NCBI GenBank assembly: GCA_024763135.1
Contig: JANTGD010000182.1
Coordinates: forward strand, 1 to 7,155
DNA: 7,155 nt
Source: Thiotrichales bacterium
Lineage (GTDB): Bacteria > Pseudomonadota > Gammaproteobacteria > UWMA-0217
Reading direction: 5' to 3'
Shown: in pieces, positions 5,639-7,155 of the stretch
Layout: the number at the start of each line of letters is the position of its first letter
Numbering within the stretch: the first letter of the stretch is position 1
Notes under the pieces: model-generated
Seen by the model: only the letters and a program-made list of their open reading frames with translations
Told to the model about the DNA's origin: nothing
The model's database searches: none
Translations under genes and position numbers: made by a program

Positions 5639-5756
5639 AATCGTTCTAGTCATCAGTATAGAATGCAATCGCGGCGTTGCCCCATTTTCCCAAAGCATTG
5701 TGCTCAAACCTGCATGCACTCCCATTGATCAAGGTCTGGAACACCAGCGAGTTACA

Positions 5757-5761
5757 AAGGA
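5757..5761 (+). promoter_or_regulatory. Ribosome binding site deciding the start of the orphan gene
   Basis: AAGGA is eight bases upstream of ATG at 5770-5772. The frame is open further upstream to a TTG at 5677-5679, but no Shine-Dalgarno precedes that codon and the extra 31 residues look non-conserved in composition, so the ATG is preferred. Confidence 0.7.
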
Positions 5762-5769
5762 ATGGACAA

Positions 5770-6921
5770 ATGGGTTCACCCCAAGCAAAAACACTCCCAC
5801 TCAAGGAATTCGAAAAACTTCTACATCGGTTGCGACCTGCAGAGCTGGCACGTATTCCTGTGGAAAGTCTGCCTGACTATATCCCCTTAGAGATTGTCGA
5901 GTCGGCGCCCATTGAGGTTTCGGCCACGCTCGAGGAACTGATCTTTAAGCAACAGTCTCTGCTCCTCAAACAACGAAGCGCCCTCAAAGCACATCTTGGC
6001 AAGCACGCATCAGAAATCTATGACCTTGCGATGCAGCCACAGACCAGCAACGCGAGTCAGGCGCTGGTAGCACAACTGAAAAACTTACAGGCCAAGCTGA
6101 ATCTCAACAACCTTTCAAGCTTGGCCAGCTGCACACGACTCAAGCTTGAATCTGACCACTTGATAGAATGGGTCGATCAGATAAAAGCGCACTACCGAAG
6201 ATTACTCACAGCCCGTAGTGTGCTTCGCACTGCGCAGCGTAATCCCGTGCCCGATTCCTTGGCCAAAACATTATTGATTATCGACCAGAAACTGAAACGC
6301 CGCATTCGCTTTCAGCGCACCCTACTCGATCAATTTTATGCCCAACGATTGATGCTCGTCGCATGGATTATTCATTATGCGAACGAACAACTGACCGAAT
6401 CGCTGGAACAAGAAAAAAAGCTGGGGACACGCCTGACTGCATTACGCCTCGATTTGGAGGAAATTGAGCGTAAGTGGATTCAAAAGCCGGGACGGCAAAT
6501 GCTCACGGCACGCATGTCGGAATTGCGCACCTCCTTCGACCGTACGGCGCAAGAAATTTTAGCTCGTCAGTTGCTCTTTAAAGACGACACGCTAAAAGAA
6601 TGGCTGGATTGCCTCATTGACTTTAACTTATTACGCTCCGAAAAACCCAATCTCAAGCGCCTTGCTGTAAAAAGCGAGCGCGCCTTTTCTAAACTCTTAA
6701 GTCACTATTTTCTCGCTCAGGAGCTCAGAGCTCAGAAACTTTTCGAAATTCGTCATCAGCGTAATCGCCGCCAACAAACACCGCAACACACAGCCTCCCG
6801 AGCACAGTTTCTTTCTGATCATTTCGAAAAACGTCGCTACGCCAAAGACTCCCCTTACTATCTGCCTGACGTTGTACGGAAAAATCAACTGAAAAAACTG
6901 GAAATCGCGTTGCAAGAATAA
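5770..6921 (+). CDS. Hypothetical helix-rich basic protein, 383 residues
   Basis: I do not recognise this family. The protein has no signal peptide and no clear membrane segment; the most hydrophobic stretch, around 192-204 (RLMLVAWIIHYA region), is too short and mixed. Composition is dominated by Leu, Lys, Arg, Gln and Glu, with helix-forming, heptad-like stretches at about 55-80, 97-112, 205-235 and 295-330, so long helices or coiled coil are likely. The N-terminal part has PAELARIPVESLPDYIPLEIV (in residues 23-43), a proline-rich segment before the first helix. The C-terminal tail (328-383) is very basic and aromatic, with RHQRNRR, FEKRRYAKDSPYYLP and a final KKLEIALQE helix. The only cysteines are C121 and C281. 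The coding frame is real judging by length, codon texture and the AAGGA ribosome site. It stands alone after nadA with its own -10 box; a structural or nucleic-acid-contacting role is guesswork. Confidence 0.78.
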   Translation: MGSPQAKTLPLKEFEKLLHRLRPAELARIPVESLPDYIPLEIVESAPIEVSATLEELIFKQQSLLLKQRSALKAHLGKHASEIYDLAMQPQTSNASQALVAQLKNLQAKLNLNNLSSLASCTRLKLESDHLIEWVDQIKAHYRRLLTARSVLRTAQRNPVPDSLAKTLLIIDQKLKRRIRFQRTLLDQFYAQRLMLVAWIIHYANEQLTESLEQEKKLGTRLTALRLDLEEIERKWIQKPGRQMLTARMSELRTSFDRTAQEILARQLLFKDDTLKEWLDCLIDFNLLRSEKPNLKRLAVKSERAFSKLLSHYFLAQELRAQKLFEIRHQRNRRQQTPQHTASRAQFLSDHFEKRRYAKDSPYYLPDVVRKNQLKKLEIALQE

Positions 6922-7025
6922 TTCATTCTCCCACCGCTTTAGCCCAATCACTACCTACCGCAACCAGCAGATTTAAAATGCTTGGATTAGCACAAGCCCA
7001 TTGTCGTTCGTCTTTCTTTGAACCT

Positions 7026-7155
7026 AAAACTCTCAGCTGGCACGATCCAGCGTTAATTGTGGCTCAAAATGCTCATTTACTGCGTGTAAACTGCGCTTTT
7101 TCTCCGGATTTTGCCTTGTCTCGCACTCACCTGAGAGTTTTTCAACAGCCTGTTA
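7026..7155. mobile_element. Probable end of an insertion sequence or MITE, cut by the window
   Basis: The minus strand reads GGCTGTTGAAAAACTCTCAG from 7150 to 7131. I recall a GGCTGTTGAAAAA start as a common terminal inverted repeat of several IS families in proteobacteria. Inside it, CTGAGAGTTTT (7131-7141) has an exact inverted partner AAAACTCTCAG at 7026-7036, and a short hairpin TTTAC/GTAAA lies at 7076-7090. AACAGCCTGTT at 7144-7154 is itself palindromic. No transposase is visible, so this could be a MITE, a solo end, or the start of an element lying to the right. The 6922-7025 stretch after the orphan gene holds nothing recognisable. Confidence 0.42.

Overview
This window reads as ordinary chromosomal DNA from a proteobacterium, most likely a gammaproteobacterium of moderate (about half) GC. 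The grounds are a canonical NadA with the gammaproteobacterial cysteine spacing, periplasmic thioredoxin-fold proteins, a FAA1-type acyl-CoA synthetase and sigma70-like promoters. I cannot name the genus.

Layout from left to right. A dispersed repeat (1-149) abuts the 3' end of a minus-strand gene for a small exported thioredoxin-fold protein with a CPHC active site (148-582), which has a good promoter and RBS. After a gene-free gap (583-1061) comes a minus-strand long-chain fatty acyl-CoA synthetase (1062-2873). Its leader contains a stem-loop and a ten-base homopolymer. A second, longer copy of the repeat with a strong 30-bp-arm hairpin fills about 2991-3330. Next is a minus-strand, membrane-anchored ScsD/TlpA-like disulfide oxidoreductase (3349-3870). 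A 545-bp divergent intergenic region with several short hairpins separates it from plus-strand nadA (4416-5480), which has its own promoter. A promoter region with a candidate operator leads to a plus-strand orphan gene (5770-6921) for a basic, helix-rich 383-residue protein that I do not recognise. The right edge carries what looks like the terminal inverted repeat of an insertion sequence or MITE, cut by the window end.

The genes do not form one pathway: quinolinate synthesis for NAD, fatty-acid activation and periplasmic thiol chemistry are unrelated jobs. The two thioredoxin-fold proteins could both serve envelope redox, but no DsbD/ScsB partner is in the window. The most interesting material is the dispersed repeat. 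Two diverged copies share 92 bp of left half but have different right halves, and carry a matching 33-bp end in opposite orientations. In copy 1 that end supplies two of the three bases of the stop codon of the CPHC protein, suggesting the gene may have been shortened by insertion. I found no defence system, CRISPR array, tRNA or rRNA.
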